Of a DNA stretch of 64,000 nt, positions 55,257 through 63,570 are shown one piece after another. The notes under the pieces were generated by a model, which saw only the letters and a program-made list of their open reading frames with translations, ran no database searches and had not been told where the DNA came from. The translations under genes were made by a program, and so were the position numbers. Source of the DNA: Tahibacter soli (GTDB taxonomy: Bacteria; Pseudomonadota; Gammaproteobacteria; Xanthomonadales; Rhodanobacteraceae); NCBI RefSeq assembly GCF_025717065.2, contig NZ_JAOVZO020000023.1:124001-188000 (forward strand), written 5' to 3'. The first letter of the stretch is position 1, and the number at the start of each line of letters is the position of its first letter.

Positions 55257-56279
55257 ATGAGCGCACCCGCGATCGCCGTATTCGGCGCCGGCAGCATCGG
55301 CTGCTACGTCGGCGGCCGGCTGGCCGCCAGCGGTGCGTCGGTGCGCTTCGTCGGGCGCGAGCGCATCGTGCGCGAGATCGGCGAACACGGCCTGCGCACC
55401 AGCGACTATCTCGGCTACGACGCGACGCTGACGCATGCCGCGTTCGGCACCGACCCCGACGCGGTGCGGAGCGCCGACCTCGTGCTCGTCACGGTCAAGT
55501 CCGCCGCCACGGCCGAGGCGGCGCGCGAACTCGCCGCGCGGCTCACACCCGGTGCGCTCGTCGTGAGCTTCCAGAACGGCCTCGACAACGCCGCGACGCT
55601 CGCGGCGGCATTGCCGGCGCAGCGGGTGCTGACCGGCATGGTGCCGTTCAACGTGCTGCATCGCGCGCCGGGCTGGTTTCACCAGGGCACGCAAGGGCAG
55701 CTCGACGTGCAGCGCGACGCCGCGCTCGCGCCGTTCCGCGACGCGTTCGCGCACGCCGGGCTCGCGCTCGTCGAGCACGACGACATGCGCGCGGTGCAGT
55801 GGTCGAAGCTGCTCTTGAATCTCAACAATTCGATCAACGCGCTGTCGGGGATTCCGCTCAAGCGGCAGCTCGCGCAGCGCGGCTACCGGCGCTGCCTCGT
55901 CGCGGCGCAGCGCGAGGCGTTGGCGTTGCTCGACGCCGCCGGCATCGCGCCCGCGACGATCACGGCGCTGCCGCCGCGCGCGATCGCGCGCGTGCTCGCG
56001 CTGCCGGACCTTTTGTTCCGTCTCGTCGCGCGGCGCATGCTCGCGATCGACCCCGTCGCGCGCTCGTCGATGTGGGAAGACCTCGAAGCGGGCCGGCCTA
56101 CCGAGGTCGACTGGCTCAACGGCGAAGTAGTCCGGCTCGCGCAGCGGCTGGGCCGGCAGGCGCCGGTCAACGCGCGGCTGCAGAAGCTCGTGCACGACGC
56201 GGAACAGGGCGGACCGCGCGCGTGGACGGCTCAGGGTTTGTGGAACACGATAAAAGGCAGCATCGCGCCGCAGCGATGA
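55257..56279 (+). CDS. panE: 2-dehydropantoate 2-reductase (ketopantoate reductase)
   Basis: A 340-residue NADPH-dependent enzyme that reduces ketopantoate in pantothenate synthesis, or a close ApbA/PanE relative. ATG at 55257 with GGAG upstream. Rossmann loop GAGSIGCYVGG at 10-20; the central VTVKS near 80; catalytic Lys in WSKLLLNLNNSINALSG (about 182-198); EVDWLNGEVVRLA near 285 is the family motif with Asp and Asn binding the substrate. Length matches. Sugar-locus neighbours give no further hint. Ends two bases before the convergent pstS gene. Confidence 0.88.
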   Translation: MSAPAIAVFGAGSIGCYVGGRLAASGASVRFVGRERIVREIGEHGLRTSDYLGYDATLTHAAFGTDPDAVRSADLVLVTVKSAATAEAARELAARLTPGALVVSFQNGLDNAATLAAALPAQRVLTGMVPFNVLHRAPGWFHQGTQGQLDVQRDAALAPFRDAFAHAGLALVEHDDMRAVQWSKLLLNLNNSINALSGIPLKRQLAQRGYRRCLVAAQREALALLDAAGIAPATITALPPRAIARVLALPDLLFRLVARRMLAIDPVARSSMWEDLEAGRPTEVDWLNGEVVRLAQRLGRQAPVNARLQKLVHDAEQGGPRAWTAQGLWNTIKGSIAPQR

Positions 56280-56281
56280 CG

Positions 56282-57307
56282 CTACGGCGCCGAACCGGTC
56301 GCCGCGCCGTTCGTCTTCCATGACGCCTCGATCATGCCGACGAGCGCCGGCGGAATCGGCGTGTAGCCGAGCGCGTCGGCCGCGTGGTCGCCGCGCAGCA
56401 GCGCCCAGCGCAGAAAGTCGAGGCTCGCGCGCCGGCCTTTGGGCAGCACGACCCATGTCGTCGCGGCGATCGGCCAGGTGTCGTCGCCGGGAATGCCGAC
56501 GAGCAGCAGGTTGAAGTTGCGCGCGGTTCCCCACTGCGCGGATTCGACCGCGTTGCGGATCGTCGTCTGCGTCGGCGAGATCGCGCGGTTCGCGCTCGTG
56601 TAAAGGCCGACGATCTGCATTTCGTGCTGCAGCGCGTAGCCGTATTCGACGTAGCCGATCGAATTGGGCGTCGCCGTGACGAGCTGACCGAGGCCGGTGT
56701 TGCCTTCGGCGGCGAGGCCGACCGGCCACTTGACGGTCTTGCCGGTGCCGAGCGTTTCGCGCCAGCCGTCGCTCGTCTTCGACAGGTACGCGGTGAAGTT
56801 GTAGGTGATGCCCGAGCTGTCGCCGCGGTGCACGACGACGATCGGCTCGTCCGGCAGCGCGAACGCGTGGTTGAGCGCCTTGATGCGCGCGTCGTTCCAG
56901 CGCGTGATCTTGCCGGCGAACACCTGGGCGAGCGTTTCGCCGTCGAGGCGCACGCGCTTGCCGCGCGCCTGCGGGATGTTCGTCACCGGTACGATGCCGC
57001 CCGCGACGATCGGAAACTGCATGAAGCCGCCGGCGGCGAGTTCTTCGTCCTTGAGCGGCGCGTCGGTCGCGGCGAAATCGACCGAGCCGGCCTTCAGGCG
57101 CTCGATGCCGGCGCCCGAGCCGACGCCGTCGTAGGCGACGTCGACGCCGCTCTGCAGCGACCACGTCTTGGCCCATTGTTCGAGCACGGGCTGCACGAAG
57201 GTCGAACCGGCGCCGCGCAGCGACTGGGCGAGGGCGGCGGGCGCGGGGCCGGTCGCGGCGAGAACGGCGACGAGCGTCGCGGCGATGCGGCGGAAGATGC
57301 TGTCCAT
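56282..57307 (-). CDS. pstS: Phosphate-binding protein PstS
   Basis: A 341-residue periplasmic phosphate-binding protein. ATG at 57307 (GGAG upstream) gives a signal peptide (LVAVLAATGPAPAALAQ) and the mature start LRGAGSTFVQPVLEQW, with phosphate-loop residues in GAGST, GSGAGIERLKAG, FAATDAP and HRGDSSGITYNFTAYL. All typical. No pstC, pstA, pstB or phoU follows: the gene ends next to convergent panE, so it is an orphan copy, possibly a secreted or scavenging type. Confidence 0.92.
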   Translation of the reverse strand: MDSIFRRIAATLVAVLAATGPAPAALAQSLRGAGSTFVQPVLEQWAKTWSLQSGVDVAYDGVGSGAGIERLKAGSVDFAATDAPLKDEELAAGGFMQFPIVAGGIVPVTNIPQARGKRVRLDGETLAQVFAGKITRWNDARIKALNHAFALPDEPIVVVHRGDSSGITYNFTAYLSKTSDGWRETLGTGKTVKWPVGLAAEGNTGLGQLVTATPNSIGYVEYGYALQHEMQIVGLYTSANRAISPTQTTIRNAVESAQWGTARNFNLLLVGIPGDDTWPIAATTWVVLPKGRRASLDFLRWALLRGDHAADALGYTPIPPALVGMIEASWKTNGAATGSAP

Positions 57308-57473
57308 GTCGGCTCCGACTCCGAAGGCGCGCACGCTGCCCGGGTTGTGTTGCAGGCCGATGACGGATGCCGCGCCCGGCGTGCAACGGACAGGAACTGC
57401 GACGCGGACCGCGGTTTCGATCGATCCGGCAGCTGTGCGACCATGCGGCGCATCGTTCTCCACGGTGCGACCG

Positions 57474-57905
57474 ATGCGCCGATCGACCTGGCTGTTGATC
57501 CTCGGCTACGGCGCGCTCGCCGCCGCGCTGCTCGTGTGCCTGCGCCTGCTGGCGTTCGCGCCGTTCGTGCTCGACTGGGGCCGCGAGCTGACGGCCGCCG
57601 CGATCGCGATCGTCGCGCTCGTGATAGGCCTGCGCCTGGCCGAGCGCCGCGCGTCGGCGCCGTCCTCGAACGACACGGCGCCCGAAACGCCGCCGGCGAT
57701 CGCCGACGCCGGACCGCTGAGCGCGCGGCAGCGGCAGATCCTCGCGCTGCTCGCCGCCGGCCGCACGAACAAGGAGATCGCGCGCGAGCTCGTCGTCTCC
57801 GAGAACACGATCAAGACGCACCTCGCCAACCTGTACGCGAAACTCGGCGTCGGACGCCGCACCGAAGCGCTCGCCGAGGCGCGGCGGCAGGGCCTTTTCG
57901 GGTGA
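57474..57905 (+). CDS. Membrane-tethered LuxR-type HTH protein
   Basis: A 143-residue protein with two hydrophobic spans near 5-25 and 32-52, an Ala/Pro-rich linker, and a LuxR/NarL HTH from about 78 to the end (LSARQRQILALLAAGRTNKE, then VVSENTIKTHLANLYAKL). There is no receiver or sensor domain, so membrane binding may itself be the signal. ATG at 57474 is chosen because the frame before it is Arg-rich. Divergent from pstS. Target unknown. Confidence 0.82.
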   Translation: MRRSTWLLILGYGALAAALLVCLRLLAFAPFVLDWGRELTAAAIAIVALVIGLRLAERRASAPSSNDTAPETPPAIADAGPLSARQRQILALLAAGRTNKEIARELVVSENTIKTHLANLYAKLGVGRRTEALAEARRQGLFG

Positions 57906-57996
57906 GTCACCCGTTTTTCATCCTTTCGGGCGATGGGCCGCGGGGCGCGCGAAACCTAGCATCGGCGACGTCTCCATAGCGAAGGGAGTTACCGCG

Positions 57997-58503
57997 ATGA
58001 ACGTTCTTCTGCGTTACGGCGCGATCGCCGGCGGTGTGTTGACCTTGCTGATGTTCGCGCCGTATTTCCTGTTCGGCGCCAGGCCCGAATGGATGCAGAT
58101 CGCCGAGATCGTCGGCTACGCCAGCATGGTGCTGTGCCTGTCGGCCACGTATTTCGCGATGCGGCACGAGCGGGCGCGGTCGCCGGCGCGGCCGGGCTGG
58201 AGCCGCGTGTTCGGCATCGGTGTGGGCGTATCGGCGGTCGCCGCAGCGATTTTCGCGGTGGCGACGTATGCGTTCTACAGCCTCGTCGGCGATGCGCTGC
58301 CGCAGGCGCTGTACGATTTCTACGTGCACAAGATCCGCACCAGCGGTGCGCCGGCCGCGTCGGTCGCCGCGCAGCTGACCGAACTCGAAGGCATGAAATC
58401 GCTGTTCTACGACAAGCCGCTGCAGGCGGCGGTGATGTTCGCGACGGTGTTCGTCATCGGCGTCGTCGAAAGCGCGCTCGGGGCGTGGGTGGTGCGGCGG
58501 TAG
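57997..58503 (+). CDS. DUF4199-type membrane protein
   Basis: A 168-residue inner-membrane protein with four hydrophobic spans (near 5-24, 35-52, 70-92 and 142-163). The loop FYVHKIRTSGAP and helix ending FYDKPLQAAVMFATVFVIG fit DUF4199. GAAGGGAG lies before the ATG. It converges on the TonB receptor operon across a bidirectional hairpin. Family function unknown. Confidence 0.7.
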   Translation: MNVLLRYGAIAGGVLTLLMFAPYFLFGARPEWMQIAEIVGYASMVLCLSATYFAMRHERARSPARPGWSRVFGIGVGVSAVAAAIFAVATYAFYSLVGDALPQALYDFYVHKIRTSGAPAASVAAQLTELEGMKSLFYDKPLQAAVMFATVFVIGVVESALGAWVVRR

Positions 58504-58510
58504 GCGCAAG

Positions 58511-58548
58511 GCCCGCCCGGCTTGCGCCGGGCGAGCCCGCGATCGGGC
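58511..58548. terminator. Bidirectional hairpins between convergent genes
   Basis: A 10-of-11 stem (GCCCGCCCGGC against GCCGGGCGAGC, loop TTGC), directly followed by a smaller one (GCCCG, CGGGC), between the DUF4199 gene and the TonB receptor stop at 58548. Confidence 0.55.
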
Positions 58549-61500
58549 TACAGCGCCTTCCCGCCGAACTTGTGCGTGTACTGAATGTAGAACTGCCGGC
58601 CGACCGCGTCGAACCACGAGATGTCGTAGTACGGGTAGGCGGTCGCCGTCGCGTCGCGCGGCGGCATCTTGTCGAACAGGTTCGTCACCGCGAACGACAG
58701 CTGCGAGTACTCGTTGAAGCGGTACTGCACTGACGCGTTGTAGCGGTACGTCGCGCCGATCCACGGACTGCCGCCGTCTTCCGGATCGTATACCTGGCTG
58801 TACGAATCGGAATTGGGCAGGCGGCCGAGCCGCTCGCCGTGCAGCGTCGCGGTCCAGCGGTTGCGTTCCCAGCTCACGCTGGCGCTCGCCTTCGTGCGCG
58901 GGATGTCGAAGCCGCTGTTGACCGCGAACTGGTCTTCGACGACGTCGCCCGCGTACTGCTGGCTCTCGTGCTTGCGCACCCAGGTGTAGTTGCCGGTGAA
59001 GCGGAACAGGCCGATCGCGGTTTCCCAGCGGTAGTGCGTCGAGAAATCGACGCCGCTCGTGCGCTCGCGCGCGATGTTGATCGGATTGACGTAGACGCCG
59101 TACAGGTTGCCGTCGGCCGTGCGGCGCACGCGCGCGAACGCGTCGACGCACGTCGGCGAGTTCGGATCGACCGGCGTGCCGTCGAGGCGGCGGCCGAGGC
59201 GGCAGCTCGCCTCGTCCTGCAGCACGCCGTCGATGCGCAGGTCCTGCACCTGGTTCTTGAGGTCGATGTCGAAGTAGTCGATCGAGAAATCGAGCTGCGG
59301 CAGCGGCGACCACACGAAGCCGACGGTGTGCGCGCGGCTCGTTTCCGGCTGCAGGCGGCGGTTGCCCTTGCGCGTGACGATCACGCCCTCGTCGCCGTAC
59401 GAGCAGTCGGCGATGTCGACGTCGGGTTCCTCGGTGCGGCAGCGGTAGTAGTCGACGCCGGACGATTCGAGATTGCCTTCGCCGGAGAACACGTAGTGCA
59501 GGTCCGGCGCGCGAAACGCCGTGCCGTACGAGCCGCGTACGAGCAGCGATTCCACCGGCCGCCATTCCAGGCCCGTGCTGTAGGTGAGCTTGTCGATCGA
59601 GTTGCCGTCGTAGCGGTACTGGTCGTAGCGCGCCGCGGCGCTGACGTTGAGCGTGTCGTGCAGCGGCAGGCGCAGCTCGCCGGCGGCGGCCCAGCGGTCG
59701 CGGCTGCCCGAACCGTCGGAGTCGCGCCAGCTGTAGTAGTAGTACTGCGTCGCGAGCGGATCGGGCTTGAGGTCGTACGCCTGGTCGCCGAGTTCCAGCG
59801 TCGCGGCGAAACCGGCGTCGCCGGCCGGCAGCGAGAACAGCTCGGTGTTCGTCAGCGTGACGCTCAGCGCGTCGGTGCGCGACTTCGGGTGATACGTCGT
59901 GCGCGCGGCGATCGAATCGTATTCGGCGCGCGTGAGCGGGCGGTACAGGCGATCCGGGTCGGCGTTGAAGATCGGAAAGCCGTCCTCATCGACACCGAGC
60001 TGCGGGCCGAGAAACAGGTTGTTCGCCTTCTCCGCGACGATCTGAGGCCAGCTGATCACCGACTGGTACTGCGAATGCGACAGCGCCGCTTCCCACGACC
60101 AGGCCGCGCCGAACTGTCCTTGCAGACCCGTGGTCACGCTGAAGGTGCGCTGGCGGTTTCTGATCATGCCGTTGTCGAGGCCGCCCATCTCCTCGGGCGA
60201 AAACTGGCGCTGCCAGTATTCGACGTCGTCGGTCGCCTGATTGTAGAAATAGCCTTCTTCGTTGCCGTCCGGCGCCATGTAGCTCCACTGCGTCACGTCG
60301 CGGAACATCGCGAGCTTGTGGTAGCCGGCCTGGATGTCGGCGAACCACTTCATGCCGCTGTCGAACTCGTAGCTCAGCGACGCGTAGCTGTTGATGCCCT
60401 TGCGCTCGCTGATCATCGTGCCGTAGCCGATCGAGGAGTCGCTGCCGCAGTAGTAGCCGTCCTCGCCGTCGATGCCCCAGCCCGGACGCGACGCGCGGTA
60501 CGTCGAATTGCCGTTGAGGCTCGCGAGGTTCGTGCACGCCGCGTCGCCCGGATCGAGGTATTCGTCGTACCAGTTCGTGCGCAGGAACGCGCGGCGCGCC
60601 ACGCGCGTGCGCGCGGTCGGCGCGTCCTGCGTTGAATCCTGCACCTCGCGCTCATAGGCCCACAGCGGGCGCTGCGACAAAACCTCGGCGCCGAACACCG
60701 CGTTGAACTTGTCGGTCGAAAAACCCGACGACAGGCTGAAGTGATACGACTCGCCGCCGCCGCGGTCGGTGTCGCCGTAGCGGAAGTCGAGCGTCGTGCC
60801 GTCGGCCTTGTCCTTCAGGATGAAGTTGACGACGCCCGAGATCGCGTCCGATCCGTAGATCGCCGACGCGCTGCCGGTCAGGATCTCGATGCGCTCGACC
60901 ATGCCGAGTGGAATATTGGAGATGTCCGTAAAGTTGCTGCGGCCCTTGAACGGCATCGGAAAGTCGGCGATGCGGCGGCCGTTGACGAGCACCAGCGTGT
61001 GGTTGGGGCCGAGGCCGCGCAGGTCGACCTGCTGCGCGCCGGGCGAGAAGTCGGCGCCGCTCGCGGACTGCTGGCTCTGCGTTTCGCCGCCGTTCTGCGT
61101 CATCGCGCGCAGCACGTCGGGCACCGTGGTGAAGCCGTTCGCCTTGATCTCCTGCGCGGTGATCACGGTGACCGGCGCCGGGCCTTCGATCTGCGCGCGC
61201 GGAATGCGCGAGCCGGTCACCTGCACGCTTTCGAGTTCCACGGTCGGCCGCAGCGAATCTTCCGCGCCGCCGTCGTCGCCCGAGGCGGCGGGGCGGTTCG
61301 GTCGTGCCGGCGCGGCGGCGGCTTCCTTGACGATGACCATCGCGCCCGAGGCGTCGCGGCGCGCGACGTAGCCGCTGCCGCGCAACAGGCGATCGAGCGC
61401 GTCGCCGGCCGTCATCGTGCCTTGCACGCCGCCGGTCGTGATGCCCTTGAGCTGATCGGCCGGATACACGAACTGCGCGCCGGACTGGCGCGCGAGCGTG

Positions 61501-61625
61501 TCGAGCGCGCCGACGAGATCGCCGGCCGGAATGTCGATCGTTTCGGATGCCGCGCCCTGCGCGTGCGCGGCGAGCGCCGCGCTGCAGGCCAAGGTCAACA
61601 TCAATACACGCATGCCACGCCGCAT
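58548..61625 (-). CDS. TonB-dependent receptor with N-terminal STN signalling domain
   Basis: A 1025-residue outer-membrane transducer. Signal peptide VLMLTLACSAALAAHAQ; STN domain about 27-100 (IDIPAGDLVGALDTLARQSG, RLLRGSGYVARRDASGAMV) that contacts FecR in the periplasm; plug from about 130 (VTGSRIPRAQIEGPAPVTVI, ASAIYGSDAISGVVNFI); barrel ending in THKFGGKAL, without a terminal aromatic residue. GAGGGGAAT lies before the ATG. It is the last gene of a sigma-FecR-receptor operon. Wording is like the large peptide/glycan receptors of Xanthomonadales rather than siderophore receptors. Confidence 0.93.
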   Translation of the reverse strand: MRRGMRVLMLTLACSAALAAHAQGAASETIDIPAGDLVGALDTLARQSGAQFVYPADQLKGITTGGVQGTMTAGDALDRLLRGSGYVARRDASGAMVIVKEAAAAPARPNRPAASGDDGGAEDSLRPTVELESVQVTGSRIPRAQIEGPAPVTVITAQEIKANGFTTVPDVLRAMTQNGGETQSQQSASGADFSPGAQQVDLRGLGPNHTLVLVNGRRIADFPMPFKGRSNFTDISNIPLGMVERIEILTGSASAIYGSDAISGVVNFILKDKADGTTLDFRYGDTDRGGGESYHFSLSSGFSTDKFNAVFGAEVLSQRPLWAYEREVQDSTQDAPTARTRVARRAFLRTNWYDEYLDPGDAACTNLASLNGNSTYRASRPGWGIDGEDGYYCGSDSSIGYGTMISERKGINSYASLSYEFDSGMKWFADIQAGYHKLAMFRDVTQWSYMAPDGNEEGYFYNQATDDVEYWQRQFSPEEMGGLDNGMIRNRQRTFSVTTGLQGQFGAAWSWEAALSHSQYQSVISWPQIVAEKANNLFLGPQLGVDEDGFPIFNADPDRLYRPLTRAEYDSIAARTTYHPKSRTDALSVTLTNTELFSLPAGDAGFAATLELGDQAYDLKPDPLATQYYYYSWRDSDGSGSRDRWAAAGELRLPLHDTLNVSAAARYDQYRYDGNSIDKLTYSTGLEWRPVESLLVRGSYGTAFRAPDLHYVFSGEGNLESSGVDYYRCRTEEPDVDIADCSYGDEGVIVTRKGNRRLQPETSRAHTVGFVWSPLPQLDFSIDYFDIDLKNQVQDLRIDGVLQDEASCRLGRRLDGTPVDPNSPTCVDAFARVRRTADGNLYGVYVNPINIARERTSGVDFSTHYRWETAIGLFRFTGNYTWVRKHESQQYAGDVVEDQFAVNSGFDIPRTKASASVSWERNRWTATLHGERLGRLPNSDSYSQVYDPEDGGSPWIGATYRYNASVQYRFNEYSQLSFAVTNLFDKMPPRDATATAYPYYDISWFDAVGRQFYIQYTHKFGGKAL

Positions 61626-61716
61626 TCGATTCCCCCTCGTCGTGCGCCCCGCGGCGCCATCGAGTGTTCATGACGAACGAATGCGCGGAATCCCGCCTGT
61701 CGCTGGCGCGAACGTG

Positions 61717-62775
61717 TTACCGGCTCGTGACGACGATGCGTTCGGCTTCGCGCGTTGCCTTCACCGGCAACGCCTGCTCGACGAGATTGACGAACACGTC
61801 GGCGTTCGACCAGCGGAAACTGCCGCCGACGCGCTGCGTGCCCGCTGCGGAATCGGCGATGACGATCGGCTTGACGTTGTAGCGGTTGAACTCCGCCGCG
61901 GCGAGGGCGAGCGGCGTGTCGCGGAACACGAGATAGCCGCGGCGCCAGTCGACGAACTGCTCGGCGTCTTCGATCGAGCCTGCGCGCACCATCACGCCGT
62001 TGCGGTTGGCCGTGGCGACGCTGCCGGCCGGCAGCAGCGTGACCGGCTGGCTGTTGCCGTCGACCGGCTGCGATTCGAGCCGCACGGTGCCTTCGGTGAC
62101 GACGACGCGCACTTCGTCGCCGTCGCGGCGCACCGAAAAGCGCGTGCCGACGGCGACGATGCGCTGGCGGCCCGCTTCGACCGCGAACGGCCGCGAGGCG
62201 TCTTTGGCAACGTCGAAATAGGCTTCGCCGCGGCGCAGCGCGATGTGGCGCTCGCGCCGCGACAGCGCGACGTCGATCGCCGTGTCGCTCGAGAGCGTCG
62301 CGTCGGAGCCGTCGGCGAGTTCGAGCGTCTTCAACGTGCCGACCGTCGTGCGATACGACTCGGGTTTCACCGCGTCGTAGCGCTGCCAGCCGACGACGCC
62401 TGCGAGTGCGAGAACGGCTGCTGCGGCGAACGCACCGAACGCCCGCGCGCGACGCTGCCGTGCGCGGTACTCGCCTGCGCGGCGTTCGGCGCGACCGGGT
62501 GCTGCGAGCGACTGCGCGTCGACCGGCCGCTCGAACGGCCCGCGCGACCAGCGACCGCGTTCGGGCAGCGTGCCGGGCGCAAGGCCCGCGGCCAGCACCT
62601 TGAGGCGATCGGCCTGCGCCCACGCCGATGCCAGACGCAGGTACGCGACGCGGTGCGCCGTATCGACGTCGAGCCACGCGGCGAACGCGGCCTCGTCGGC
62701 GGTCGAAAGGCCGCCGGCGTCTCGCCGCGCGAGCCACGCGGCGGCGTCGTGTTCAATCCGGGTCGTTCCGTCCAT
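61717..62775 (-). CDS. FecR family anti-sigma/sigma-regulator protein
   Basis: A 352-residue single-span regulator. The N-terminal DUF4880-like part (AAAWLARRDAGGLSTADEAA, FAAWLDVDTAHRVAYLRLA) faces the cytoplasm and binds the sigma factor; the membrane span is near 112-130 (AFAAAAVLALAGVVGW); the FecR domain follows (GTLKTLELADGSDATLSSDT near 145) and a C-terminal part with RRGYLVFRDTPLALAAAEF meets the STN domain of the receptor. Its start overlaps the sigma gene by 23 bases. Confidence 0.93.
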   Translation of the reverse strand: MDGTTRIEHDAAAWLARRDAGGLSTADEAAFAAWLDVDTAHRVAYLRLASAWAQADRLKVLAAGLAPGTLPERGRWSRGPFERPVDAQSLAAPGRAERRAGEYRARQRRARAFGAFAAAAVLALAGVVGWQRYDAVKPESYRTTVGTLKTLELADGSDATLSSDTAIDVALSRRERHIALRRGEAYFDVAKDASRPFAVEAGRQRIVAVGTRFSVRRDGDEVRVVVTEGTVRLESQPVDGNSQPVTLLPAGSVATANRNGVMVRAGSIEDAEQFVDWRRGYLVFRDTPLALAAAEFNRYNVKPIVIADSAAGTQRVGGSFRWSNADVFVNLVEQALPVKATREAERIVVTSR

Positions 62776-63346
62776 GTCCTCTTCCTGCCTCCATCGTCGC
62801 CGCGGCCTTGGCCGTCGCGCGCGCGCCGCCCGGCGCCGCTTCGTCGTGATAGTAGTCGGCGAGCAGCCGCATGCCCTTGGCGATCTGCTTCTCGACGGCC
62901 TTCTCGGTGATGCCCAGGCGCGCCGCGACTTCTTTCTGCGGCAACTCCTCGACGCGCCGCAGCCAGACGATCTGGCGGCAGCGGTCGGGCAGGCGGTCGA
63001 ACGCGTCGGCGAGTCGCCTGACGATCTGCCGCGCGCCGAACCGCCGTTCCGGCGACACCTCGTCTATCAAGACGTTCGACGCGTCGAAATCACCCGCAGG
63101 CTCGATCGACACGATGCGCCCGCGGCGCAGCCGGTCGGTCATGAGGTGCCGCGCGGTCGCGAACAGGAACGACTTGGGCTGCAGCGGCCGCGACTTGCCG
63201 GCGGCCTCGTAGACGCGCACGTAGATCTCCTGGCGCAGGTCGGAAACCTCGTCGGCATGCGGCCAGGCGTGGCGCAGGAACTGCACCAGCGCGGCTTCGT
63301 GCGCGAGGATTTCGGTGACGAACCAGGCGTCGAGGGCGGTCTCCAT
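62753..63346 (-). CDS. ECF-type RNA polymerase sigma factor (FecI-like)
   Basis: A 197-residue sigma-70 family ECF factor. ATG at 63346 begins METALDAWFVTEILAHEA; the open frame upstream crosses the promoter region. Region 2 is near 25-90 (DEVSDLRQEIYVRVYEAAG, SFLFATARHLMTDRLRRG) and region 4 near 118-170 (RLPDRCRQIVWLRRVEELPQKEVAARLGI split over the HTH). With FecR and the STN receptor it forms a FecIR-type cell-surface signalling set; ligand binding outside would switch on the receptor operon. Confidence 0.92.
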   Translation of the reverse strand: METALDAWFVTEILAHEAALVQFLRHAWPHADEVSDLRQEIYVRVYEAAGKSRPLQPKSFLFATARHLMTDRLRRGRIVSIEPAGDFDASNVLIDEVSPERRFGARQIVRRLADAFDRLPDRCRQIVWLRRVEELPQKEVAARLGITEKAVEKQIAKGMRLLADYYHDEAAPGGARATAKAAATMEAGRGHGRNDPD

Positions 63347-63488
63347 GCGCGGACAATAGCCGAATGCGCGGCGAATGAAAGATCCCGCGCACGAGACTTG
63401 CGACACGTAGGGATCGCGGCGCCTCGCTCGTCTTGAGTTTTCGTTGCCCGCCGGCGCGCTCGTCGGCCCGATCCACGGAAGGATCTCT

Positions 63489-63518
63489 CCGAGCGTCGAC
63501 TGCCCGGTCGACGCTCGG
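63489..63518. promoter_or_regulatory. Perfect inverted repeat between divergent sigma and cyanophycinase genes
   Basis: CCGAGCGTCGAC and its exact complement, 12-bp arms with a TGCCCG spacer, 52 bases before the cyanophycinase start. It could be an operator or a leader hairpin; a terminator is unlikely between divergent genes. Confidence 0.45.
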
Positions 63519-63570
63519 TGCGGGCGAGGGCGATCGTCTTCTCCTTTCGAGCCAAACGCCGGGGACCTCC

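Noticed and set aside
63489-63518. Intrinsic terminator between sigma and cyanophycinase genes
   Set aside because: The genes are divergent and there is no T run, so an operator or leader structure is more likely.
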